Below, in pieces: positions 39,254 to 50,806 of a DNA stretch of 64,000 nucleotides; position 1 is the first letter of the stretch, and each line of letters opens with the position of its first letter. A program made the translations under genes and the position numbers. Location of the stretch: positions 1 to 64,000 of the forward strand of contig CAMAWN010000004.1 in assembly GCA_945861865.1 (NCBI GenBank), in the 5' to 3' direction. The notes beneath the pieces were generated by a model, which ran no database searches, was not told the DNA's origin, and was given only the letters and a program-made list of their open reading frames with translations. Source of the stretch: Candidatus Kuenenia stuttgartensis. Lineage in GTDB: Bacteria; Planctomycetota; Planctomycetia; Planctomycetales; Planctomycetaceae.

Positions 39254-40714
39254 TCAGTCCTCAAGCTGCTTGTGACTCGTGTCCGGTGCGAACCAGATCA
39301 CGATCAGTCCCACGGCGAAGCAGAGACTGGTGACTCGGCCCATCTTGGCGTAATCGCCGCCGAAGAACTCGGTCAACATGCCGGTCGCAAAGACGGTCAC
39401 GGCGGTCAAGATGCGGCCGAAGTTGAAACTCACGCCGGCTCCGGTCGAGCGGACGCGCGTCGGAAACAATTCGGGCAAGCAGAGCGGCAGCCAGCCGAAA
39501 TAGATGCCGCTGAAGAAGCCGACCGCTCCGACACCGCACAAAAACAGCGTTCGATCGGCTGGAGTCAAAAACCAAAACGTGAACTGAGCACACACCAGGC
39601 AAAGCAGGCTGATACAGAAGTACGTTCGACGACGCCCCAAGCCGCTCGCGATCCAACCACCCAGCAGGCTGCCGATCAACCCCGCGAACGACCGAGCCTG
39701 TTGCACGTTCGCACGCAGGTCTTTGTCGGGCGGGCTGAGCGAATCGCCCACTTCACCAGCCCACGGGACCATCCAGTTCGCACTTCCCCAACCGCCGATC
39801 AGCGGGATCGTCGCGAGTGCAATCCCGACGAGCGTGATGCGCAGCAACGGCCGACGAAAAATCTCGCCGTTGGCCGAAGTTGTCGGCGGACTGACCTCGG
39901 TGTTGCGACGAGTGGCCAGCCAGCGAGGTGACTCCGGGACAAACAACAACGCGAAGATGCCCAGAGCCAGCGGAATTGCTCCGACGACCGGCAGCCAACG
40001 CCACGCGAGGAACGAGCCATCCACGCCGACATGCCAGCCGCTCGGCAACAAGTCGACCGGGATCGACGCCCACAGCGACCACTTCGCGACGAGCGACATC
40101 TTCGCAGCCAACGTCGAGACCAGGAAGATGCCAATGTTCGCCGACGTCCCGATCACTCCTGCGGCGACCACTCGCGAGAGATTCGACCACGCCTCCGAAA
40201 CCAACGCCACGCCGTTCGGCCACATGCCGCCGACCCCCGTGCAGGCCAGATACCACAACACAAGCAACTGCCACGGCGACTGCGACAACGACGCCGCACC
40301 GGCCATCACCGAGTACGTGAGGATGCTCCACGCCATCGCCTTGGACCGGCCGAAACGATCCCCAAGCCGACCGAAGATCAATCCACCGCTCGCCGCGCCA
40401 AACAGAAACGCACAGGTCAGCCACGCGAACCAACGGGAGACGATCGTCTTCATCCCCTCCCATTCCAACTTCTCGCTCGCCGACATCTTGGAACTGACCG
40501 AGTTCTTTTTCGGCACCAGCTTGTTCAATGCCTGATAGCGAGCGACGTCGAGCGATCCCGTCCGCCCCAACAGATCCACCGCCGCCGGCTGCATCGCCAA
40601 CGACGAGATCGACAAATGAAATCCCGCACAGAACCAGCCGAGAAACGCGCAGATCAAAACGACATAGCGGCCAGTTGAAGACAATTCGGGAGCAGCCTCG
40701 AAGTCATTCGTCAT
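39254..40714 (-). CDS. MFS transporter
   Basis: Multi-TM; GASGGLIFGRLGDRFGRSKAMAWS-type motif; WLPLCLPELFPTRVRSTGAGVSFNFGR. Confidence 0.88.
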   Translation of the reverse strand: MTNDFEAAPELSSTGRYVVLICAFLGWFCAGFHLSISSLAMQPAAVDLLGRTGSLDVARYQALNKLVPKKNSVSSKMSASEKLEWEGMKTIVSRWFAWLTCAFLFGAASGGLIFGRLGDRFGRSKAMAWSILTYSVMAGAASLSQSPWQLLVLWYLACTGVGGMWPNGVALVSEAWSNLSRVVAAGVIGTSANIGIFLVSTLAAKMSLVAKWSLWASIPVDLLPSGWHVGVDGSFLAWRWLPVVGAIPLALGIFALLFVPESPRWLATRRNTEVSPPTTSANGEIFRRPLLRITLVGIALATIPLIGGWGSANWMVPWAGEVGDSLSPPDKDLRANVQQARSFAGLIGSLLGGWIASGLGRRRTYFCISLLCLVCAQFTFWFLTPADRTLFLCGVGAVGFFSGIYFGWLPLCLPELFPTRVRSTGAGVSFNFGRILTAVTVFATGMLTEFFGGDYAKMGRVTSLCFAVGLIVIWFAPDTSHKQLED

Positions 40715-40766
40715 GCGGAGTCCCTTCGTCGTTCGAGCTTCGCCTCTCATCAACAGCAATCGTCAG

Positions 40767-41546
40767 TCAGCCGTCCAGTGACTTCCGCAGATGTTCGATG
40801 TCGCTCTTGAGCGTGCGACTAAACGCCGCCACGTCGGAACTGTGCATCACCAGATTGCCGCCAGCTTTCGACCACTCGATTTCTTTTTCGACGTTCAACC
40901 AAAAATGAATGCCGGCTCCGACGCCGTGTTCGCGAGCGATGCGGAAAATCTTTCGCACCGCTTCGTCGAAGCGCGGGTGATCGTATTGCTCCGGGATGCC
41001 GAGGTTGCACGACAGATCGTGCGGCCCGATCAGGACCGAGTCCAAACCCGGAACCGAACAAATCTCGTGCAAGTTTTCGATCGCCGGCACGCTCTCGATG
41101 TTGGCGATCAAAATTTTGTCGCCGTTTCGCTTCTCCAAGTAGTCGCGTAGTTCCGGTTCGAGCGTGTTCGGATCGCGCAAAGCTTCTTGCAAGCGTCGCC
41201 CTTTGAGCGGCCGGTACTTCACCGCTCCGACCAGCCCACGGACTTGCTCGGCCGTTTCGAGGTACGGCCCGATGATCCCGCCCGCTCCGGCATCGAGCGC
41301 CTTGCACGCCTCAAACGGATCATTGCAAGGAATCCGCACGACCGGCGGCAAACCCGACGCGGAATACGTCTGACAAATCCACGACAGCGTCTCGCGGCCG
41401 ATCGGCGTGTGCTCGGTGTCGATGAAGACGAAGTCGATCCCCGTCTGCTTGACGAAGTTCGGCCACAGCGGCGAGGTGCTGACCATCGCCGACGAATACA
41501 CACGCTTGCCTGAGTGCAGAGCCTGAATGATTTCGCGTCCGGTCAT
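40767..41546 (-). CDS. HpcH/HpaI aldolase family protein
   Basis: GIDFVFIDTEHTPIGRETLSW ... DAGAGGIIGPYLETAEQVRGLVGAVKYRPLKGRR ... SVPGLDSVLIGPHDLS. Confidence 0.85.
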   Translation of the reverse strand: MTGREIIQALHSGKRVYSSAMVSTSPLWPNFVKQTGIDFVFIDTEHTPIGRETLSWICQTYSASGLPPVVRIPCNDPFEACKALDAGAGGIIGPYLETAEQVRGLVGAVKYRPLKGRRLQEALRDPNTLEPELRDYLEKRNGDKILIANIESVPAIENLHEICSVPGLDSVLIGPHDLSCNLGIPEQYDHPRFDEAVRKIFRIAREHGVGAGIHFWLNVEKEIEWSKAGGNLVMHSSDVAAFSRTLKSDIEHLRKSLDG

Positions 41547-41565
41547 TTGAGATTCCTTTGGAGTG

Positions 41566-41692
41566 CGGTGTGTCAGCACCGCTTTGGATTCTTCTCTCTC
41601 CGCGAGCTTTGCGCCTCTGCGTGAAAAGCATTCTCACGCAGAGGCGCAAAGCTCGCAGAGAAACAAAATGCGATGCTGACACACCGCACGCC
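41566..41692. repeat. Nested palindromic element, family C
   Basis: Outer TGCGGTGTGTCAGCACCGC...GCGATGCTGACACACCGCA around inner TTTGCGCCTCTGCGTGAAAAGCATTCTCACGCAGAGGCGCAAA. Confidence 0.85.
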
Positions 41693-41696
41693 AGAT

Positions 41697-43466
41697 TCAC
41701 TTCACCTCGACCGGCTTTCCGGTTCGACACGATTCGAGTGCTGCGGCGACCGTTGCGTAAATCGCTTGGCTGGCGCGGGCGTCCAAAATCGTGCCGCCGT
41801 TTGTATCAATCGCCTGAGCAAAGTTTTCGGCCAGCAGGAAATCGTTGTCGTTGGCGACGCGCCGCTGACGGAATTCCTTTTGCGGCTGGCCACGATAGTA
41901 GACGCCAACCTCCGGCCGCGCCTCGCTCACGACCAGCGCGCCGTCACTGCCGAGCACATGCAGTTTGATTTCGCCACCGCTGGGATGACACGCCGCGCCG
42001 ATGCGGCCAATCGCCAATGTGGCGATCAAACCGCCGTCGAGTTCCAGCGTCACACTCGCCAAATCCTCGACGCCGTTGTCCACATGGACTTGCTGAAAAT
42101 GGCTCGCCGAGCGAGCGAACACTCGCCGCACGTCGCGGCCCGTCAGCATTCGCAGATAGCCGAGCGGATAAATCCCCTCGACCGCCAACTCACCCATCGG
42201 TTCGACTCCAAGTCCGCCGTCCGAACCATCGACATGTGCCGCGATCAGATGCGATTGCCAGTGGATTGGCGGATAGCCCGATTGCCGGCTCCCCTTCGGC
42301 GGCCCCGCGTCTTTCGCGAAATAGAAATCGAGATGCACGGCTTGCGGCTGGCCGATCGCGCCCGCTTCGATTTGTTCTCGCGTCTGCTGGACAGCGGGAA
42401 TGAAATTGCGGTTCCACATCAGGAATTTCACACCACTCCGTTCGATCGCCTCAACCAGCCGATCGGCTTCGCTGCGTCGCGTCGATAGCGGCTTGTCCTG
42501 AATGACGTGAACTCCGAGCGCCGCCGCGCGGATGCTCAAGTCGCAATGCCGCTCAGCTTCGGGGCTGACGATCGCCACGTCGACGTTGAACTCGCGCAAG
42601 GCTCGTTCGATGTCGCGGACGTACGGAATCTTGAATGAGTCGGCGAGTTGCTGATTCCGCTCGTGTGCCCAATCGGGAACCTGTGGGTCATCGGTCACGA
42701 CGACCAACTCGAATCGCGGATGCGACGCGACTCCGCGAGCGACGTAATCGTGTTTGACCGCGCTGAGCACCGCGCACCGAAATATTTTTCCAGAGGACAG
42801 GCACTCTTGTTCGCCATTTTTGTCCGCGATCAAGACGGCCGAAGGCGCTCGTCCGACGGTGCGCATCACCGTTCGCACGAGTTCCGCGACGTTCAAAACG
42901 TTCTGCCAATCGGCCACGCACGACGCGACATCGTGACCGGCTTGCAGCGAATCGATCCGTTCCTGAACCGCAGCGTTGTGTCGCCGTCCGGTCTCTTCCG
43001 CTCGCACGGCTTGAGCCTGTCCGCCGCGAAACACGAGCTGCATGTTTTGATGGTCGTCGTCGTACGCCGCTCCGGCTGACCCGATCACCGACAATGACTG
43101 ATAGCCATCCCCGTTCGGCAACTGACTCGAAAAATCAATCAACGCCATCGCTCCGCCAGGGAAGCCGAGATGCAGTTGAATGGACTTGCCAGAAGAATCG
43201 CTCTGCTCAACGGCATGAATGGCATCCGGCAACTTGCCGACCAGCCACAGCACCAGATCGAGGTCTCGCAGCAATCCGGTCGGCAGGCCGCCATCATCGT
43301 GGGACAGGTTCGGCTCCCAGCGATGCACTCGCACGAGTCCGACGTCTCCGAGCTTTCCCGCGTCGAGCTGCTGCCGAATGAGCTGTCGCGACGGCAGAAA
43401 GCGATCCGGATTGACGACGACCACTTGCGGTTCGTTGCTCGTGTTGTTGATCGTCACGCGAATCAT
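41697..43466 (-). CDS. Gfo/Idh/MocA family oxidoreductase with extra N-terminal Gfo/Idh-like C-domain (589 aa)
   Basis: C-terminal half is a complete Gfo/Idh (CAVLSAVKHDYVARGVASHPRFELVVVTDD, VHVIQDKPLSTRRSEADRLVEA); first ~220 aa resemble only the post-Rossmann part. Confidence 0.75.
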   Translation of the reverse strand: MIRVTINNTSNEPQVVVVNPDRFLPSRQLIRQQLDAGKLGDVGLVRVHRWEPNLSHDDGGLPTGLLRDLDLVLWLVGKLPDAIHAVEQSDSSGKSIQLHLGFPGGAMALIDFSSQLPNGDGYQSLSVIGSAGAAYDDDHQNMQLVFRGGQAQAVRAEETGRRHNAAVQERIDSLQAGHDVASCVADWQNVLNVAELVRTVMRTVGRAPSAVLIADKNGEQECLSSGKIFRCAVLSAVKHDYVARGVASHPRFELVVVTDDPQVPDWAHERNQQLADSFKIPYVRDIERALREFNVDVAIVSPEAERHCDLSIRAAALGVHVIQDKPLSTRRSEADRLVEAIERSGVKFLMWNRNFIPAVQQTREQIEAGAIGQPQAVHLDFYFAKDAGPPKGSRQSGYPPIHWQSHLIAAHVDGSDGGLGVEPMGELAVEGIYPLGYLRMLTGRDVRRVFARSASHFQQVHVDNGVEDLASVTLELDGGLIATLAIGRIGAACHPSGGEIKLHVLGSDGALVVSEARPEVGVYYRGQPQKEFRQRRVANDNDFLLAENFAQAIDTNGGTILDARASQAIYATVAAALESCRTGKPVEVK

Positions 43467-43487
43467 GAGGCCGGCTCCTGTGACACC

Positions 43488-46229
<2,742 letters not shown>

Positions 46230-46537
46230 CTGGGCTACTCCTGTCCAAGATCCGCGAAATCGACTGTCCGAACCGGCCTTCATGGCCTTCGGAACACACC
46301 AGACAGACGGCCTCAAAACTCAGAGTTTCAAGGCCTGCGAATGGTAGTGAGATCGTCCTCGCCGAACAACGAACGGCGCGTCGTTCTGGCACGGCAAAAG
46401 GCGCGATTGCAAGCGACTCGCGGAATCGGCCTTCCGGCGAGTTTTCGCAACTCAGGACCGCATCTTCGCGGGCGCGGAGACGCACCGGTGATTCCGGATG
46501 CGGCACTCCATTCGGCTCGGAGTCAGGGAGCTCGCTT

Positions 46538-47218
46538 CTATTCCGACAGATGGCATTTGGACTGCACGCGGATGGAACTGCCGGGGACTGCTGGAACTCG
46601 ATCGGGCGTCCTGCGAGCATGGCTCAGGACCGAGTTTCGTCTTTCACGACGACGTTCGATCACGTCCAATGGGAATGGCGGCAGCGAGCGATTGGCCCAT
46701 GGTTTCAAGGCTTCTGCGACAACGCCAGGATTCTGAAAGCGATCTTCGGGTCTCTTTTCCAGCATCGTGTGAATGATGTCGGCCAAGGGAGTCGGCAGAT
46801 CGTGACGGTGCTGGTGAATCGGCCGCGGTTCGGCCGTTTGGTGCATGAGCAGTTTTTGAACGGTCGTCCGCGCCACAAACGGCAGTCGCCCGGCGAGCAG
46901 GGCATAGAACACGCAGCCTAGGCTGTAGATGTCGGCTCGCGTATCGACCACGCGACAGTCGACCGCTTGTTCCGGAGCCATGTAATCCACGGTGCCGACT
47001 TGGATCTCGCGCGATTTCCGAGCGTCGTCCTCGTCGCCGTCCCACAGGCACAGGCCCAAGTCCATGATTTTTAGTGTGCCGTCGGTGGCCACAAAGAGAT
47101 TCCTGGGCTTGATATCGCGATGCACCAACCCGTGCAGTCGAGCATGCTCCAGGCCAAGCGCCGCTTGCATCATGTAGTCGGCTGCTTGAGGCCACGACCG
47201 CTTGCCGAAACGCTCCAT
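46538..47218 (-). pseudogene. Ser/Thr protein kinase C-lobe without N-lobe
   Basis: AALGLEHARLHGLVHRDIKPRNLFVATDGTLKIMDLGL ... GTVDYMAPEQA ... DIYSLGCVFYALLAGRLPF; upstream frame stops in a repeat, no GxGxxG/VAxK region. Confidence 0.7.
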
Positions 47219-47250
47219 GACGCTCCAAATTCGCAGGCACTCTGAAGCAT

Positions 47251-47282
47251 CCGCCCTCGCTCACGCTTCGAGTGACATTGTG
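47251..47282. repeat. Dispersed repeat (reads VTRSVSEG on the minus strand) at the 5' edge of the kinase remnant
   Basis: CCGCCCTCGCTCACGCTTCGAGTGACATTGTG; resembles the GCGAGCGAGG core of family B. Confidence 0.55.
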
Positions 47283-47384
47283 AGTGCGTTGATTGAGGTG
47301 GCACCCGAGCGACATGCGTTGTCCTCTTTTGACAACGTCTTCACGCAGTTGCGACGCGCGAACTGCGCGGAACAACGGGACGTT

Positions 47385-47444
47385 CAGCACGCCGCACCAG
47401 CGAGTGATTGTTCGAGAACAATCACTCGCTGGTGCGGCGTGCTG
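47385..47444. repeat. Perfect 29-bp-arm palindrome, family A variant, upstream of nuoJ
   Basis: CAGCACGCCGCACCAGCGAGTGATTGTTC ga GAACAATCACTCGCTGGTGCGGCGTGCTG. Confidence 0.95.
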
Positions 47445-47532
47445 GGTGCATTCCCATCGCGAAGAGAGCCAACTACAGTACGCTCGCGTTCGAGATCGCT
47501 CGTTTGACGTTTGACGTTTGAAGGACAAGGGA

Positions 47533-48306
47533 ATGCAGTGGCTGGAGGAGCATTGGCTGCTCGTGCTACCGATGGTCTTGGGAACTTTCGCGGTGGCCCG
47601 GTTGATGCCGAAAGGTGAGCCACGCTCGTCGCTGGTCGCTCGGCTCGTGGGATTGGCGGCGATCGGAATCGTCGGCGGAACGCTGTTGCAACCGACCGGA
47701 GCCGCACTGAACGATGTCCTCTTTTTTCTCTTCGCCGGCGTCGCGGTGCTCGCCGCGATTCTCATGATTACCCACCGGAACCCCGCCTATTCGGCCCTGT
47801 GGTTTGCGGTCGTGACACTCGCAGTTTGCGGGCTGTTCCTGCTGCAATCGGCCCCGTTTTTGGCGTCGGCAACGGTCATCGTCTACGCCGGAGCAATCAT
47901 CGTCACGTTTCTGTTCGTGCTGATGCTGGCCCAACAAGCCGGGACCACGAACTACGATCAAAACTCCCGGCAACCTGGTGTCGCGACCTTCACCGGCTTC
48001 GTTTTACTGGGAGCGTTGCTGTTCGTCCTGCTGCCGTCGAAAGAGCAAGCCACCACTGGCCCCGTGACTGGATTCGTCTCGCTCGCGCCCAAAGTCATCC
48101 TGGCGGCCCAATCCCCGCCGGATCAATCCAGCACCCCGCAGTCCACCAGCGCGACGACGGCGGAAAACTTCGGCACCATGCGCGGACTCGGTCGGTCATT
48201 GTTCGGCGATTACCTGTTCGCGGTCGAACTGGCCGGCACGCTGCTGCTGGTCGCGTCCATCGGAGCCATCGTGATCGCTCCCAAGCGATCCAGCGGAAAG
48301 TTGTAG
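47533..48306 (+). CDS. nuoJ: NADH-quinone oxidoreductase subunit J
   Basis: NDVLFFLFAGVAVLAAILMITHRNPAYSALWFAVVTLAVCGLFLLQSAPFLASATVIVYAGAIIVTFLFVLMLAQQ. Confidence 0.9.
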   Translation: MQWLEEHWLLVLPMVLGTFAVARLMPKGEPRSSLVARLVGLAAIGIVGGTLLQPTGAALNDVLFFLFAGVAVLAAILMITHRNPAYSALWFAVVTLAVCGLFLLQSAPFLASATVIVYAGAIIVTFLFVLMLAQQAGTTNYDQNSRQPGVATFTGFVLLGALLFVLLPSKEQATTGPVTGFVSLAPKVILAAQSPPDQSSTPQSTSATTAENFGTMRGLGRSLFGDYLFAVELAGTLLLVASIGAIVIAPKRSSGKL

Positions 48307-48317
48307 AAAGCGGTTCT

Positions 48318-48746
48318 ATGGTCGTCCTGACGAATTATCTGATCGTCGGCAGCATCCTGTTTGTGCTGGGAGCCATCGGGTTTCTGACTCGACGCAATTT
48401 GATCACGCTGATGTTGTCGGCGGAGATGATGCTGCACGGCGTGTCGCTGAACCTCGTCGCGTTCTCGAATTTTCATCAGAACATGCAGGGGCAAGCCTTC
48501 ACCGCCTTCATTTTGACGGTCGCCGCTTGCGAGGCCGGCATCGCGCTGGCGTTGATCCTCACGCTCTACAAGCGGTCGAAATCGCTCGATGTGAATCTCT
48601 GGAGCCAACTGGGCGAAGCCGATATCGAATCGCCGCACGAGGAAGAACCGGCCGTGCCGACGGCTCAGCCGGCTCAAGTGTTCCCGCAACTCACGCCGAC
48701 GGGACGATCGCCACAGTTTCAGAAGGAGACCGCGAACCGTGTCTGA
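48318..48746 (+). CDS. nuoK: NADH-quinone oxidoreductase subunit K
   Basis: LIVGSILFVLGAIGFLTRRNLITLMLSAEMMLHGVSLNLVAFS ... TAFILTVAACEAGIALALILTLYK. Confidence 0.93.
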   Translation: MVVLTNYLIVGSILFVLGAIGFLTRRNLITLMLSAEMMLHGVSLNLVAFSNFHQNMQGQAFTAFILTVAACEAGIALALILTLYKRSKSLDVNLWSQLGEADIESPHEEEPAVPTAQPAQVFPQLTPTGRSPQFQKETANRV

Positions 48747-50763
48747 ACTCACGCCGGCATTGCTCTGGTTGATTCCCGGAGCACCGCTGATCGCGAGCGT
48801 GTTCATCGCCTGCTTCGGCAAGGCGCTGTTACGCGGGCGGAGCCATGTCCCTTGCGTCGCCGCCTTGGCAGTCTCGACGGCTTGCGCTGGCTTGATGATG
48901 CTGACCTTTCTCGCGATGCCGGCCAGCCTCAAACAGGACACGAGCCTGTTGAGCCGAATCCAAATCGACGATCTGCAGGCTGCCGCTGAGCAGCATGAAC
49001 CCAAACTTCTCGCGACGACTCCAGGCTATGACTGGTCGGTCACGGACAGCCTGCGAGTTCGCGTTGATCTGCAAGTCGATTCGATGACGGCCTTGATGCT
49101 CTGCACGATCACGTTCGTCTCGCTGCTGGTGTCGATTTACGCCAGCGGCTACATGCACGGCGATCCGGGCTATCCGAGATTCTTCGCGGCGTTCGCGCTG
49201 TTCGTGTTTTCGATGTGCATGTTGGTGCTGGCGGACAACTACTTGACGATGTTTGTCTTTTGGGAAGGGGTCGGATTATGCAGCTATTTGCTGATCGGCT
49301 TCTGGTTCCAAAAACCGAGCGCCGCTGCCGCTGCTCGCAAAGCGTTCGTCGTGAACCGCATCGGCGACTTCGGTTTCCTCATGGGCATCTTTCTGATTTG
49401 GAAAACCTTTGGTACGGTCAAGTTCTCCGAAGTCTTTGAACTTGTCCCACAAGTCGCGGCCACAAATCCCGAAGTCTTCACCACGATCTGCCTGCTGCTG
49501 TTCCTCGGAGCGATGGGCAAGTCCGCTCAGTTTCCGCTGCACGTCTGGCTGCCCGACGCGATGGAAGGCCCGACTCCCGTCTCGGCACTCATTCACGCGG
49601 CGACGATGGTCACGGCCGGCGTCTACATGGTCGCTCGCAGCACTCCGCTGTTCGTGATGTCTCCATCGGCTCAGATGGTCGTTTCCGGAATTGGAGCGAT
49701 CACGGCGTTGCTCGCCGCGCTCATCGCACTCACGCAGTACGATCTCAAGCGAGTGCTCGCGTATTCGACAGTCAGCCAACTCGGCTACATGTTCATGGCT
49801 CTGGGAGCGGCCTGCGTCAGCCCCGAACTGACGACCTTCGCCGTCACCGCCGCGATGTTTCATCTCTTCACGCACGCCTTTTTCAAAGCGCTGCTGTTCC
49901 TGGGAGCCGGCAGCGTGATGCACTCGATGGGAGACGTGATCGACATGCGTCGCTTCAGCGGCCTGCGGCATGTGATGCCGCACACGCGACTGACGTTCTT
50001 GATCGGCTCGCTGGCATTGGCCGGCTGTCCGTTGCTGGCAGGCTTCTGGAGCAAAGACGAAATCCTGGTCGCCCTGTTCGAGGGAACGAAGGCCGGCAAT
50101 CACGAGACATTCTTCACGGTGATCCTGGGTGTCGCCATTGTGACCGCATTCCTGACGGCGTTCTATTCCTTCCGAGCCTACAACATGACGTTCCTCGGCG
50201 AGGAACGCTTCCCGGAAGAGGCGCATCATCCGCACGAATCCTCACCGACGATGACGCTGCCGTTGTTCGTCCTCGCGGGATTCTCGGTGGTCATTGGCTT
50301 GTTTCTCGGCCCGACTGGGGTTTATGCCCGGCAGTTGGCCCAATCATCGTCGCTCACAGAGCACGGCGTTCATCCTCACAGCGTTCCCTTGATGGCACTC
50401 AGCGCCGCGATCTTTGCCGCCGGTTATGGACTCGCGCGGTGGATGTACGTGAAAGCTCCCGGTGTGCCGGCCAAGCTGGAGTCGGGCCTCAAGCCGCTGC
50501 ATCGCTTGTCGCTCAACAAGTTTTTCCTGGATGAACTTTTCACATACCTGCTGGTCGTCCCGGTCAAGGTGCTCTCGCTGATTTGCACGCTGTTCGACAA
50601 ATACCTGATCGACGGTCTGCTGGACTTCGTGGGTTCGATCCCCTCCACGATCGGCCGCATCGTGCGCCCGATGCAAAACGGACTCGTGTCCAACTACGCC
50701 TGGGTGATGCTGCTGGGGGTGGTGCTGTTCCTGATTCAGATGTTGCGGGCCTTCGCCGGCTGA
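48739..50763 (+). CDS. nuoL: NADH-quinone oxidoreductase subunit L
   Basis: FVFWEGVGLCSYLLIGFW ... LPDAMEGPTPVSALIHAATMVTAGVYMVAR ... STVSQLGYMFMALG; 8-bp overlap with nuoK. Confidence 0.95.
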   Translation: MSELTPALLWLIPGAPLIASVFIACFGKALLRGRSHVPCVAALAVSTACAGLMMLTFLAMPASLKQDTSLLSRIQIDDLQAAAEQHEPKLLATTPGYDWSVTDSLRVRVDLQVDSMTALMLCTITFVSLLVSIYASGYMHGDPGYPRFFAAFALFVFSMCMLVLADNYLTMFVFWEGVGLCSYLLIGFWFQKPSAAAAARKAFVVNRIGDFGFLMGIFLIWKTFGTVKFSEVFELVPQVAATNPEVFTTICLLLFLGAMGKSAQFPLHVWLPDAMEGPTPVSALIHAATMVTAGVYMVARSTPLFVMSPSAQMVVSGIGAITALLAALIALTQYDLKRVLAYSTVSQLGYMFMALGAACVSPELTTFAVTAAMFHLFTHAFFKALLFLGAGSVMHSMGDVIDMRRFSGLRHVMPHTRLTFLIGSLALAGCPLLAGFWSKDEILVALFEGTKAGNHETFFTVILGVAIVTAFLTAFYSFRAYNMTFLGEERFPEEAHHPHESSPTMTLPLFVLAGFSVVIGLFLGPTGVYARQLAQSSSLTEHGVHPHSVPLMALSAAIFAAGYGLARWMYVKAPGVPAKLESGLKPLHRLSLNKFFLDELFTYLLVVPVKVLSLICTLFDKYLIDGLLDFVGSIPSTIGRIVRPMQNGLVSNYAWVMLLGVVLFLIQMLRAFAG

Positions 50764-50765
50764 CC

Positions 50766-50804
50766 GGCAATCTCAAATTCCAAATCTCAAATTTCAGATT
50801 TCCA
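50766..50804. repeat. Short A/T-rich repeat in nuoL-nuoM junction (family J)
   Basis: CAATCTCAAATTCCAAATCTCAAATTTCAGATTTCCAAA; similar ATCTCAAATTTCAAATTGCAAA at 23934-23955 before cimA. Confidence 0.55.
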
Positions 50805-50806
50805 AA

